Source of the DNA: Mycolicibacterium celeriflavum
Lineage (GTDB): Bacteria > Actinomycetota > Actinomycetes > Mycobacteriales > Mycobacteriaceae
Assembly: GCF_010731795.1 (NCBI RefSeq)
Contig: NZ_AP022591.1
Coordinates: 4,092,001-4,156,000, forward strand
DNA length: 64,000 nucleotides
Direction of reading: 5' to 3'
A program made the translations under genes and the position numbers. This document shows, in pieces, positions 48,554 through 58,507 of the stretch. Below the pieces are notes generated by a model that did not search any database, was not told where the DNA came from, and saw only the letters and a program-made list of their open reading frames with translations. Positions within the stretch are counted from its first letter, which is position 1, and the number at the start of each line of letters is the position of its first letter.

Positions 48554-49652
48554 CCACCCAGTCGATGCACGCGGTGAGCGCGCTGACGTCGTCGGGGTCG
48601 ACGGCCGGGAACATCCCGACCCGCAACTGGTTGCGGCCGAGCTTGCGGTACGGCTCGGTGTCGACGATGTCGTTCGCCCGCAGCGTCTTGGCAACGGCGC
48701 CGGCATCGACGTCGTCGCTGAAGTCCACGGTGCCGACGACCTGTGAGCGCAACTCCGGATCGGTGACGAACGGCGTCGCGAACGGTGCCGCCTCCGCCCA
48801 GCCGTACAGCCGCTGCGACGAGTCCGCGGTGCGCTTGACCGCCCAGTCCAGGCCGCCGTTGGCCAGCATCCAGTCCAACTGCTCGGCAAACAGCAGCAGC
48901 GTGCCGATGGCCGGGGTGTTGTAGGTCTGGTTCTTGCTGCTGTTGTCGATCGCGATCGGCAGCGAAAGGAACTCCGGCACCCAGCGGCCCGAGCCCGCGA
49001 TCGCCTCCACCCGCGCGAGGGCGGCCGGCGACAGGATCGCCACCCACAGCCCGCCGTCACTGGCGAAGTTCTTCTGCGGCGCGAAGTAGTAGACGTCGGA
49101 TTCGGCGATGTCGACGGGCAGGCCGCCGGCCGCGGACGTGGCGTCGATCGCGACCAGGGCATCACCGGATCCGTCCGGACGTTGTACGGGTACGGCGACG
49201 CCCGTCGACGTCTCGTTGTGCGCCCAGCCGATCAGGTCGACCGACGGGTCTGACTGCGGCTTGGGCGCGCTGCCGGGGTCGGCCTTGATGACGACCGGGT
49301 CACCGACGAACGGGTTCTTGGCCACCGCCGAGGCGAATTTCGAGCTGAATTCGCCGTAGGTCAGGTGCAGTGAACGTTTGTCGATGAGACCGAACGCTGC
49401 CGCGTCCCAGAATGCGGTGGTGCCGCCGTTGCCGAGGATCACCTCGTAGCCCTCGGGCAGCGAGAACAGCTGACGCAGCCCGTCGCGCACCCGGCCCACC
49501 AGGTTCTTGACCGGCGCTTGGCGATGCGACGTGCCGAACAGATCGCCGGCGGCGGCGAGCGCGGCCAACTGTTCCGGCCGGACCTTGGAGGGCCCGCAGC
49601 CGAAGCGGCCGTCGCGCGGTTTGAGGTCGGCGGGGATCGTCAGGTCGGCCAT
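48540..49652 (-). CDS. serC: Phosphoserine aminotransferase
   Basis: 370 aa, PLP enzyme of serine synthesis that makes 3-phosphoserine from 3-phosphohydroxypyruvate. The PLP lysine is in YYFAPQKNFASDGG (about residue 198); NGGTTAFWDAAAFGL and NSSKNQTYNTPAIG fit the actinobacterial branch. ATG 49652. The last four codons and stop lie in the tandem repeat. Rv0884c-like. Confidence 0.95.
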   Translation of the reverse strand: MADLTIPADLKPRDGRFGCGPSKVRPEQLAALAAAGDLFGTSHRQAPVKNLVGRVRDGLRQLFSLPEGYEVILGNGGTTAFWDAAAFGLIDKRSLHLTYGEFSSKFASAVAKNPFVGDPVVIKADPGSAPKPQSDPSVDLIGWAHNETSTGVAVPVQRPDGSGDALVAIDATSAAGGLPVDIAESDVYYFAPQKNFASDGGLWVAILSPAALARVEAIAGSGRWVPEFLSLPIAIDNSSKNQTYNTPAIGTLLLFAEQLDWMLANGGLDWAVKRTADSSQRLYGWAEAAPFATPFVTDPELRSQVVGTVDFSDDVDAGAVAKTLRANDIVDTEPYRKLGRNQLRVGMFPAVDPDDVSALTACIDWVVERL

Positions 49653-49805
49653 GCGGTCAACGATAGTGACCGGGCTTGCGCACCGGCCGCGGGGAGGGTC
49701 GGGCAGAAAATCTCGGCAATGTGGGTAAACGGCCGATATAGAGACCTCGCTGTGTCCATACTGTGACCAGTCGGGGACTGCAGCTCGAGCCCAGGGGGGC
49801 ACGTG

Positions 49806-50285
49806 ATGAGTCTTGCGAGAACTTCGACGTTGACAACGCTCTGCGCGGCGGCGGTGACGCTCTTCAGCCCGCTGCTCGCGGTTCCCGCCCACGCCGACGA
49901 GGGCGGCGCGTTGCTGAACCAGATCAACGCCACGCGCGCGGCGAACGGCTGTGGTCCCGTCGCGGCCAACCCGCAGCTCTCCGCGGCCGCTTCGCGCCAG
50001 GCCAACGACATGCTGGCCAACGGCGTTGTCAACCACACCGGCTCGGACGGTTCCTCCGTCGTCAAGCGCATCACCGACGCCGGCTACACGTCCTACTCCA
50101 ACGTCGGCGAAATCATCTTCTGGAGCACCGGCGTGGGAAATGTCCCGCCTGCGGCGGTCAACTGGTGGATGAACAGCCCTGGCCACCGCGCGATCATCAC
50201 CGACTGCGGCATGACCGAGGCCGGGTTCTCCGTGCTTCGCAACGGCAACAGGGCCGCCGCGGTCGGGGAGTTCGGGCGGAAATAG
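49806..50285 (+). CDS. Secreted CAP (SCP/PR1) domain protein
   Basis: 159 aa. Signal peptide 1-30 (LLAVPAHADEGG). The CAP domain runs to the end: LLNQINATRAANGCGPVAANPQL, ANGVVNHTGSDGSSVVKRI, SNVGEIIFW and AVNWWMNSPGHRAIITDC with the usual His/Glu cavity residues, and two Cys. Bacterial CAP proteins are secreted factors with unclear activity. The ATG at 49806 follows GGGGGG; a GTG at 49803 is equivalent. Confidence 0.85.
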   Translation: MSLARTSTLTTLCAAAVTLFSPLLAVPAHADEGGALLNQINATRAANGCGPVAANPQLSAAASRQANDMLANGVVNHTGSDGSSVVKRITDAGYTSYSNVGEIIFWSTGVGNVPPAAVNWWMNSPGHRAIITDCGMTEAGFSVLRNGNRAAAVGEFGRK

Positions 50286-50318
50286 CCACGCGCCTGTACT
50301 TGGGCACCTGGCGCCACC

Positions 50319-50334
50319 TGTGACGCCTGTCACA
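50319..50334. promoter_or_regulatory. Perfect Crp (Rv3676-type) site upstream of the AurF-like gene
   Basis: TGTGACGCCTGTCACA matches TGTGA-N6-TCACA exactly. A TATGTT -10-like hexamer at 50377-50382 would place the site near -60, a normal activating position. The equivalent Rv0885 promoter is a known Crp target. Confidence 0.8.
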
Positions 50335-50456
50335 CCCGAGTCTGTTCGCGCCGGTGTGACACATCGCGCGAAGGGGTATGTTCAGTAGGCGATACCTGCG
50401 GTACCGTTGCTGGACATTAAAGCCGCAGATGTAAACCTCAGTGGGGAGGTCTGAAG

Positions 50457-51479
50457 ATGGCCCGGACTCGAATGGTCAGGCGTTGGCGTCGCAACATGGA
50501 AATAGGCGACGGCCGAGAAGACCGGGACTATGTCGACATGCTCACCACCCTGTCCGAGGGGTCGGTGCGGCGCAACTTCAATCCGTACACCGACATCGAC
50601 TGGGATTCGCCGGAGTTCGCGGTCGTGCCGAACGACCCGCGCTGGGTTCTACCGGCGACCGATCCGCTGGGCCGCCATCCGTGGTACCAGGCCCAGCCGC
50701 TCGAGCGGCAGATCGAGATCGGCATGTGGCGTCAGGCCAACGTCGCCAAAGTCGGTCTGCATTTCGAGTCGATCCTCATCCGTGGCCTGATGGAGTACTC
50801 GTTCTGGACGCCGAACGGTTCACCGGAGTACCGGTACTGCCTGCACGAGGCGGTCGAAGAGTGCAACCACACGTTGATGTTCCAGGAGATGGTCAACCGC
50901 ATCGGGGCCGACGTTCCCGGTATGCCGCGACTGCTGAAGTGGATTCAGCCGTTGATCCCGCTGGTGGCTGGGCCGTTACCAATCCCGTTCTGGTTCGGCA
51001 TCCTCGCCGGTGAAGAGCCGATCGACCACACGCAGAAGAACGTGCTGCGCGAGGGCAAGGCGCTGCATCCGATCATGGAGCGGGTAATGGCCATTCACGT
51101 GGCCGAGGAAGCCCGCCACATCTCGTTCGCCCACGAGTACCTGCGCAAGCGGCTTCCGCACCTGCCGCGGCGCAAGCGGTTCTGGTTGTCGATCTTCGTC
51201 CCGCTGACCATGCGGATCCTGTGTTCGGCGATCATCGTCCCGCCGAGGACGTTCTGGAAGGAATTCGACATCCCGCGCTCGGTGCGCAAGGAGATCTTCT
51301 TCCGCTCGCCCGAGTCCAAGCAGATGCTGCGCGACATGTTCGGCGACGTCCGGATGCTGTGCCACGACACCGGCCTGATCAACCCGATCGCCAAGCTCAT
51401 GTGGCGGATCTGCAAGATCGACGGAAAGCCGAGTCGGTACCGCAGCGAGCCGGCGCGCCAGCACGTGGTCGCCGCCTAG
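50457..51479 (+). CDS. AurF-like diiron oxygenase (Rv0885-like)
   Basis: 340 aa. Two diiron-binding half-motifs: HEAVEECNH (about residues 130-138) and HVAEEARH (about 218-225), as in the p-aminobenzoate N-oxygenase AurF family. An N-terminal basic region precedes helices. Product unknown. ATG 50457 with GGGGAGG upstream. Only eight bases separate it from fprB, which could supply electrons, so the two may form one functional unit. Confidence 0.9.
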   Translation: MARTRMVRRWRRNMEIGDGREDRDYVDMLTTLSEGSVRRNFNPYTDIDWDSPEFAVVPNDPRWVLPATDPLGRHPWYQAQPLERQIEIGMWRQANVAKVGLHFESILIRGLMEYSFWTPNGSPEYRYCLHEAVEECNHTLMFQEMVNRIGADVPGMPRLLKWIQPLIPLVAGPLPIPFWFGILAGEEPIDHTQKNVLREGKALHPIMERVMAIHVAEEARHISFAHEYLRKRLPHLPRRKRFWLSIFVPLTMRILCSAIIVPPRTFWKEFDIPRSVRKEIFFRSPESKQMLRDMFGDVRMLCHDTGLINPIAKLMWRICKIDGKPSRYRSEPARQHVVAA

Positions 51480-51487
51480 GGGGCTAT

Positions 51488-53176
51488 GTGCCGCATGTGA
51501 TCACCCAGTCGTGTTGCAGCGACGGGTCCTGTGTCTACGCGTGTCCGGTGAACTGCATCCACCCGACGCCCGACGAGCCGGGCTTCGCCACCGCCGAGAT
51601 GCTCTACATCGACCCGGTCGCGTGCGTCGACTGCGGCGCGTGCGTTTCGGCCTGCCCGGTCGGGGCCATTGCGCCCGACACCCGGCTGGAGCCCAAGCAG
51701 CTGCCGTTCGTCGAGCTGAATGCGGCGTTCTACCCCGAGCGCGAGGGCAAGCTGCCGCCGACGTCGAAGCTGGCGCCGGTCATCGAGGCACCGGTGGTGT
51801 ACCCGCGGCCCACCGGACCGCTCACCGTGGCGATCGTCGGTTCTGGACCGGCGGCGATGTATGCCGCCGACGAGTTGCTCACCCAGAAGGGCGTGCGGGT
51901 CAACGTCTTCGAACGGCTGCCCACGCCCTACGGCCTGGTGCGTGCGGGTGTCGCTCCCGATCATCAGAGCACCAAGGGCGTCACCGCGTTGTTCGACAGA
52001 GTCACGCGCGACCCCGGCTTCACGTTCTATCTCAATGTCGAGGTCGGCTCGGACGTGACGCACGACGAGTTGCTCGCGCACCATCACGCCGTGCTGTACG
52101 CGGTCGGCGCCCCCAACGATCGCCGCCTCGACATCGAGGGCATGGGCCTGCCGGGTACCGGCACCGCCACGGAATTCGTGGCCTGGTACAACGGCCATCC
52201 CGAATTCACCGAACTGCCAGTCGATCTCAGCTCCGAACGAGTCGTCATCGTCGGAAACGGCAACGTCGCACTCGACGTCGCGCGCATCCTGACCACCGAC
52301 CCCGACACGCTGGCGCGCACCGACATCTCCGATCACGCGCTCGCCGCGCTGCGCAACTCCAACGTGACCGAAGTGGTGATCGCCGCCCGGCGCGGACCCG
52401 CAGACTCGGCGTTCACGCTGCCGGAGTTGATCGGGTTGACGTCGACGAGCGAGGTGGTCCTCTCCGCCGCCGACCATGAGCTGGTCGTCCGCGACCTCGC
52501 CACCGCGCAGGATTCGCTGACGCGCAACAAGCTGGAGCTCTTGAGCAAGCTCGGCGACGCTTCGGCGCCGGTGACGCGGCCCCGCATCCGGCTGGCGTAT
52601 CGACTGACGCCGAAACGGGTCATCGGCGGTGTCCGCGCCGAAGCGATGGAGTTCACGGTCACCGGCACCGACGAGGTGCGCCGGCTGGACACCGGGCTGG
52701 TGTTGATTTCGATCGGCTACCGCGGCAGGCCGGTTCGCGGGCTTCCGTTCGACGAAACCGCGGCGGTGGTGCCCAACGACGGCGGTCGTGTGTTCGACCC
52801 GCAGACGGGTGCACCGGTCATCGGCAGCTACGTCGCGGGCTGGATCAAGCGCGGGCCGACCGGGTTCATCGGCACCAACAAGTCCTGCGCTTCGGAGACG
52901 GTGCACAACCTCGTCGCCGACTACAACGACGGCCTGCTGCGCGACCCCGACAGGGATCGAGCCAAGCCGGCCGCGCTCGAGAAACTCGTGCGCAGCCGGC
53001 GGCCCGACCTGGTCGACGCCCGGGGGTGGAAGGCGATCGACGCCACCGAGATCGCTCGCGGCGGAGATGACCGGCCTCGCGTCAAGCTCACCACCGTCGC
53101 CGACATGCTCGCCGCGGCGGCAGCCGCGCCGGCACCGCCGCTCGGCCGGCGTCTGCTCGCCGGACTACGCCGGTAG
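51488..53176 (+). CDS. fprB: Ferredoxin/ferredoxin-NADP reductase fusion
   Basis: 562 aa. The N-terminal bacterial ferredoxin domain (residues 1-80) has clusters CCSDGSCVYACPVNCIHP and CVDCGACVSACPVGAIAP. Then the adrenodoxin-reductase-like FAD/NADPH domain: VAIVGSGPAAMYAADELL, RAGVAPDHQSTKGV, GNGNVALDVARIL and GWIKRGPTGFIGTNKSCA. It passes electrons between NADPH and ferredoxin partners. The GTG at 51488 is eight bases after the AurF-like gene. FprB of M. tuberculosis starts the same way. Confidence 0.95.
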   Translation: MPHVITQSCCSDGSCVYACPVNCIHPTPDEPGFATAEMLYIDPVACVDCGACVSACPVGAIAPDTRLEPKQLPFVELNAAFYPEREGKLPPTSKLAPVIEAPVVYPRPTGPLTVAIVGSGPAAMYAADELLTQKGVRVNVFERLPTPYGLVRAGVAPDHQSTKGVTALFDRVTRDPGFTFYLNVEVGSDVTHDELLAHHHAVLYAVGAPNDRRLDIEGMGLPGTGTATEFVAWYNGHPEFTELPVDLSSERVVIVGNGNVALDVARILTTDPDTLARTDISDHALAALRNSNVTEVVIAARRGPADSAFTLPELIGLTSTSEVVLSAADHELVVRDLATAQDSLTRNKLELLSKLGDASAPVTRPRIRLAYRLTPKRVIGGVRAEAMEFTVTGTDEVRRLDTGLVLISIGYRGRPVRGLPFDETAAVVPNDGGRVFDPQTGAPVIGSYVAGWIKRGPTGFIGTNKSCASETVHNLVADYNDGLLRDPDRDRAKPAALEKLVRSRRPDLVDARGWKAIDATEIARGGDDRPRVKLTTVADMLAAAAAAPAPPLGRRLLAGLRR

Positions 53177-53196
53177 ACGGCAGGTAGGCGCTCGCG

Positions 53197-53652
53197 CTAC
53201 TGGTGCTGCTTGACCGCCTTGTCGATCTCCTCCTGACTGACCTCGCGCACCGGCTGGCCCATCGACCACACATGTCCGAAGGGGTCACGCAGCTCGCCGT
53301 AGCGGTCGCCCCAGAACATGTCGTCGAGCGGCATCACGACCGTCGCGCCCGCGTCGACGGCCTTCTGGAACTTGGCGTCCACGTCGTTGACCGTCAAGTG
53401 GATGGTCACCGGTGAGCCGCCGAGCGCTTCCGGCGTCACCGACTTGCCGTCGTTCATCTCGGGGAAATCGTCGTTGAGCATCACCAGCTTGCCGTTGATC
53501 CGCAGCGCGGCGTGAAACAACCGCTTGCCGTCAGGGCCCGGGACACGGCCGAGTTCCTCGGCGTCGAAGGCTTTGACATAGAAGTCGATCGCCGCGGCAC
53601 CGTCGCTGACCGTGAGCATGGGGGATACGTCGGGCTGAACCTCGATGGCCAT
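53197..53652 (-). CDS. PhnB/VOC-superfamily protein
   Basis: 151 aa glyoxalase-fold protein: VSPMLTVSDGAAAIDFYVKAFDAEELGR, VTIHLTVNDVDAKFQKAVDAGATVV and MFWGDRYGELRDPFGHVW, as in PhnB-like proteins. Metal ligands incomplete, substrate unknown. The ATG at 53652 has AAAGGAA 11 bases upstream; the ATG at 53682 would take the ribosome site into the gene. Rv0887c-like. Confidence 0.88.
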   Translation of the reverse strand: MAIEVQPDVSPMLTVSDGAAAIDFYVKAFDAEELGRVPGPDGKRLFHAALRINGKLVMLNDDFPEMNDGKSVTPEALGGSPVTIHLTVNDVDAKFQKAVDAGATVVMPLDDMFWGDRYGELRDPFGHVWSMGQPVREVSQEEIDKAVKQHQ

Positions 53653-53776
53653 TTTCGGAAGTTCCTTTCGATTCTCGGTCATCCCCGCAGGGGGCTTTCA
53701 GTACCGACCGCTCGATTGCGCTCAATTCATCGGCACGCGGCCATGCAACCACGAGCCACCGACAGCAAGCGGTGCC

Positions 53777-54379
53777 TCAGACGACCGAGAACGACACCGG
53801 CAGCGCGTCGCGGCCAGTGAGTGCCATCAGCACCGTGTCGCCGTCCTGCCCGGCCGCGATGCGCGCTGCCAGGACCAGCGCCTCCTCGAGCACCGCGGGA
53901 GGCAAGGCGAACGAAATGCCAAGAGCACGGGTGATATCCAAGCTGTGCACCGCCAGCTCGAACGTCCGCGTCGGCAGGTAGGCCTGCAGCCGGATGCCCA
54001 GCCCGCCGAGCACGGTGATCAGCGGATCGTCGACGGCATTGAGTCGGGCAAGTGCGCGCGACACCAGCGCATCGACGGCACCGGCCGGATCGTCACCGAG
54101 ATCCCGGCCCGCCTCCCTGCCGCGCTCGGCGACCTCGGCGGGGTCCATGCCCAGCGCGGCCGGGTTCACTCGCGCGTAGTACTCCTGCGGTGTGGCGATG
54201 TCCTCGCGCTCCGCGGGGTTCTCGAGGTAACTGATCACCGTGGTCAGCGACCGCGACGTGTGACCGACCAGCGAGCGCAGGTCCCACTCGCCGAGGCCGG
54301 GCCCGGACCATGCGTCGGAGGGGATCCGCCGGACCAGCCGCGCGAAACTGTCCGCCGCCGAGGGGAACGCCGTCGTCAC
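53777..54379 (-). CDS. Maleylpyruvate-isomerase-type mycothiol-dependent/DinB-fold protein
   Basis: 200 aa. The GTG overlaps the citA stop (GTGA). FARLVRRIPSDAWSGPGLGEWDLRSLVGHTSRS (the GxWsVreLvaH pattern) and ELAVHSLDITRALG with a conserved His-x-x-Asp mark the TIGR03083-type family. Members use a metal (and mycothiol for some) for isomerisation or conjugation. Coupled to citA but no functional link is obvious. Confidence 0.83.
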   Translation of the reverse strand: MTTAFPSAADSFARLVRRIPSDAWSGPGLGEWDLRSLVGHTSRSLTTVISYLENPAEREDIATPQEYYARVNPAALGMDPAEVAERGREAGRDLGDDPAGAVDALVSRALARLNAVDDPLITVLGGLGIRLQAYLPTRTFELAVHSLDITRALGISFALPPAVLEEALVLAARIAAGQDGDTVLMALTGRDALPVSFSVV

Positions 54380-55494
54380 GGCCGGACGACTCGGTCCCAA
54401 CCCTCGACCGACCCCGGGCTGCGCGGCGCCGGTCCGACGTAGATCGCCGAAGGGCGCACCAGCTTGCCGAGCCGCTTCTGCTCGAGGATGTGCGCACACC
54501 AGCCGGCGGTGCGGCCGCAGGTGAACATCGCGGGCATCATCCTTGTCGGCACCTGCGCGAAGTCGAGGATCACGGCTGCCCAGAACTCGACGTTGGTCTC
54601 GATGGCCCGGTCGGGTCGCCGCTCCCGCAGCTCGCTCAGCGCGGCCTGCTCGAGTGCTGCGGCCACCTCATAGCGTGGCGCCTCCAACCGCTTGGCGGTC
54701 GCGCGCAGAACCCGGGCCCGCGGGTCCTCGGCTCGGTACACCCGGTGCCCGAAGCCCATCAGCTTCTCGTTGCGGTCGAGGATGCCCTTGACGACCGCGC
54801 GGGCATCTCCGGTCTGCTCGACCTCCTCGATCATCGGGATCACGCGCGCCGGGGCGCCGCCGTGCAGCGGTCCGCTCATTGCGCCGATCGCACCCGAGAG
54901 AGCGGCCGCGACGTCGGCCCCGGTCGACGCGATCACGCGGGCGGTGAACGTGGACGCGTTCATCCCGTGCTCGGCCGCGCTCACCCAATACGCGTCGATG
55001 GCCTCGACGTGCCGGGGATCCGGCTCTCCGTGCCAGCGGGTCATGAATCGCTCTGTGACCGTTGAGCATTCGTCGATGGTGCGTTGCGGGACGGCGGGTT
55101 GGTGGATTCCGCGGGCGGATTGCGCGACGTAGGACAGCGCCATCACCGACGCGCGGGCGAGGTGACCGCGGGCGGTCGCATCGTCGATGTCGAGCAGCGG
55201 GGGATAGCCCCAGATCGGGGCCAGCATCGCCAGACCCGCCTGCACGTCCACGCGGACGTCGCCGCTGTGGATGGGCAGCGGAAACGGTTCGGCGGGCCGC
55301 AGGCCGTCGCCGAATTTCCCGTCGACGAGCAGCGCCCACACGTCGCCGAAGGTCACCTTCTGGTTGACCAGGTCCTCGATGTCGACGCCGCGGTACCGGA
55401 GCGCGCCGCCGTCCTTGTCGGGTTCGGCGATCTCGGAGGTGAAGGCGACGACGCCTTCGAGGCCGGGTACGAAGTCTTCAGGCACCGCACTCAT
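54376..55494 (-). CDS. citA: Citrate synthase 2 (CitA)
   Basis: 372 aa, short form. Catalytic segments SGPLHGGAPARVIPMIEE (His), KLMGFGHRVYRAEDPRA (His, RVYR) and NVEFWAAVILDFAQVP (Asp region replaced by the Glu/Phe context typical of this subgroup). Condenses acetyl-CoA and oxaloacetate. Start ATG 55494. A second enzyme GltA2 is 1.6 kb away. Rv0889c-like. Confidence 0.93.
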   Translation of the reverse strand: MSAVPEDFVPGLEGVVAFTSEIAEPDKDGGALRYRGVDIEDLVNQKVTFGDVWALLVDGKFGDGLRPAEPFPLPIHSGDVRVDVQAGLAMLAPIWGYPPLLDIDDATARGHLARASVMALSYVAQSARGIHQPAVPQRTIDECSTVTERFMTRWHGEPDPRHVEAIDAYWVSAAEHGMNASTFTARVIASTGADVAAALSGAIGAMSGPLHGGAPARVIPMIEEVEQTGDARAVVKGILDRNEKLMGFGHRVYRAEDPRARVLRATAKRLEAPRYEVAAALEQAALSELRERRPDRAIETNVEFWAAVILDFAQVPTRMMPAMFTCGRTAGWCAHILEQKRLGKLVRPSAIYVGPAPRSPGSVEGWDRVVRP

Positions 55495-55577
55495 GGCCAG
55501 ATTCTCGCACTCGCCTTTCGGGTGGTATCCACCGGTTGATCGGACACCGCCGGACAGCCTGGGCGTAGCGTTGTCGC

Positions 55578-56249
55578 GTGACGGCGGTAGGCCCGGAAAA
55601 CCCAGAGCACTTGGCGAGGATGCGGGTGGAATACGGCTCAGCGGAGAAGGACGGCAGTCCGGACCTCGATGTCGACTGGCTGGCTGACGGCTGGGTTGCC
55701 TTGCTGCTCAACTGGTTAGCCGAAGCCGAACGCGCGGGCGTCGCAGAACCGAATGCGATGGTGTTGGGCACCGTCGATACGCAGGGCAGACCCGTCACGC
55801 GCTCGGTGTTGTGCAAGAGCGTGACCGAGGCCGGCATCACCTTCTACACCAACTACGACTCCGACAAGGGCGCGCAGTTGGCTGCCACGCCGTACGCGTC
55901 GGCCACCTTTCCCTGGTACCTGCTGGGTCGCCAGGTCCACGTCCGCGGACCGGTGACGAAGGTGTCCGCGGAGGAGACCGCCGACTACTGGTCCAAGCGG
56001 CCGCGGGGATCCCAACTCGGTGCGTGGGCGTCGTACCAATCGAAGCCGATCGCCTCGCGTGCGGCGCTGCTGCAGCAGCTCGCCGACGTGGCAAAGCGGT
56101 TCGCCGCATACGACGCTGTTCCGGTGCCGCCGAACTGGGGCGGCTACCTGATCGCCCCCGAAGTCGTGGAGTTCTGGCAGGGCCGAGAGGATCGGATACA
56201 CAACAGGATTCGGGTCCAAGGCGATCGCGTCGAACGGTTACAGCCGTAG
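55578..56249 (+). CDS. pdxH: Pyridoxamine 5'-phosphate oxidase
   Basis: 223 aa. AMVLGTVDTQGRPVTRSVLCKSV, FYTNYDSDKGAQLAATPYASATFPWYLLGRQVHVRG and the C-terminal PP-containing DRIHNRIRVQGD/ERLQP end are diagnostic of the FMN-dependent enzyme that makes pyridoxal phosphate. GTG 55578 start. Divergent from citA with an 83-base gap. Confidence 0.94.
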   Translation: MTAVGPENPEHLARMRVEYGSAEKDGSPDLDVDWLADGWVALLLNWLAEAERAGVAEPNAMVLGTVDTQGRPVTRSVLCKSVTEAGITFYTNYDSDKGAQLAATPYASATFPWYLLGRQVHVRGPVTKVSAEETADYWSKRPRGSQLGAWASYQSKPIASRAALLQQLADVAKRFAAYDAVPVPPNWGGYLIAPEVVEFWQGREDRIHNRIRVQGDRVERLQP

Positions 56250-56370
56250 CGCCGATAGCCCGCACTTCTTCGCTACTGCGTGGCGTATCGAGCAAACCGT
56301 GACGTCGTCCATCTTTCGAAGAAGTTAGGTTCTTAGCTCACTCATATGTTCGGACGTTAAGATTCCCTTC

Positions 56371-57021
56371 GTGTCTGGCGGTAGGGTGGCGCAGGCTGCG
56401 GGCTTGCGCGAGCGCAAGAAGCAGCGCACCCGGGCGACCCTCATCGACGCGGCCGTGGAGCTCTGCAACGGACAGGGATTCGACGACACCACCGTCGAAC
56501 AGATCGCCGCGATCGCCGACGTCTCGCCGCGCACCTTCAGCCGGTACTTCCCCACCAAGGACGCCATCGCGCTGGCGTTGGTCGACGAGATCATCGACCA
56601 GACCGCCGTTGAGCTGGCACGCCAACCCGCCGACCTGAACCACTTCGAGGCGATCATGCGCGCCTATGTCGCGATGGCCGAGGCGACCAGAAACGGGCGA
56701 GCCGGGGAGCTGACCGCCGAGCGGGTGCTGTGCATCACCCGGATCGTGTTGTCGTCGTCGACGCTTCGGCAGGTCAGCATCGAGTTCCGCGGCAACTCGA
56801 TCGAGGTCGCGTTGGCCGAGCGGATGGGCGTCACCCTGGACGACCGCCGAGTCCGCTTGATATCCGCCACATGGGGTGCGGTGATCATGACCGCGCTCAA
56901 CGCCGCCATGCAGGTCAACGCGGACCCGTCGCAGCTGTCGATAGACGACCTGATCGAGCAGCTGGAAGCGGTGTTCGCGGAGTTCGCCGACCTGATGGGA
57001 AACCTGCGGCAGGTCGTGTGA
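56371..57021 (+). CDS. TetR-family regulator upstream of gltA2
   Basis: 216 aa. HTH TTVEQIAAIADVSPRTFSRYFP (about residues 40-61), basic N-terminal arm LRERKKQRTRATLIDAA, helical effector domain. A GTG start is used. It lies 96 bases before gltA2 on the same strand. No clear palindrome found in the gap, so its target is unresolved. Confidence 0.88.
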   Translation: MSGGRVAQAAGLRERKKQRTRATLIDAAVELCNGQGFDDTTVEQIAAIADVSPRTFSRYFPTKDAIALALVDEIIDQTAVELARQPADLNHFEAIMRAYVAMAEATRNGRAGELTAERVLCITRIVLSSSTLRQVSIEFRGNSIEVALAERMGVTLDDRRVRLISATWGAVIMTALNAAMQVNADPSQLSIDDLIEQLEAVFAEFADLMGNLRQVV

Positions 57022-57117
57022 GCAACTGACCGCCCCCGGCGGGGCACGCCCGCCGGAATGGGACTACCTTTTGTAGAGCAATGTTCGATTACTCCCAGCA
57101 GCGACGAAGGGATCCTC

Positions 57118-58425
<1,308 letters not shown>

Positions 58426-58439
58426 CCGGTTCTCTTCTG

Positions 58440-58504
58440 CCGCGAGCGACCGTGTTTGTACACCGACACGCCGACATTGTGAGTGCAAGAGCGGTCGCTC
58501 GCGG
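58440..58504. terminator. Long palindrome (GAGCG-N9-GTAC family) after gltA2
   Basis: CCGCGAGCGACCG (58440-58452) pairs perfectly with 58492-58504; pairing continues partly through GTTTGTAC. The loop contains GACACGCCG, as in the element at 8719. It follows the gltA2 stop by 14 bases and ends four bases before the MFS start. Confidence 0.6.
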
Positions 58505-58507
58505 AGA

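Noticed and set aside
51476..52906. 476-residue frame antisense to fprB
   Set aside because: Low-complexity, antisense to a complete ferredoxin-reductase.
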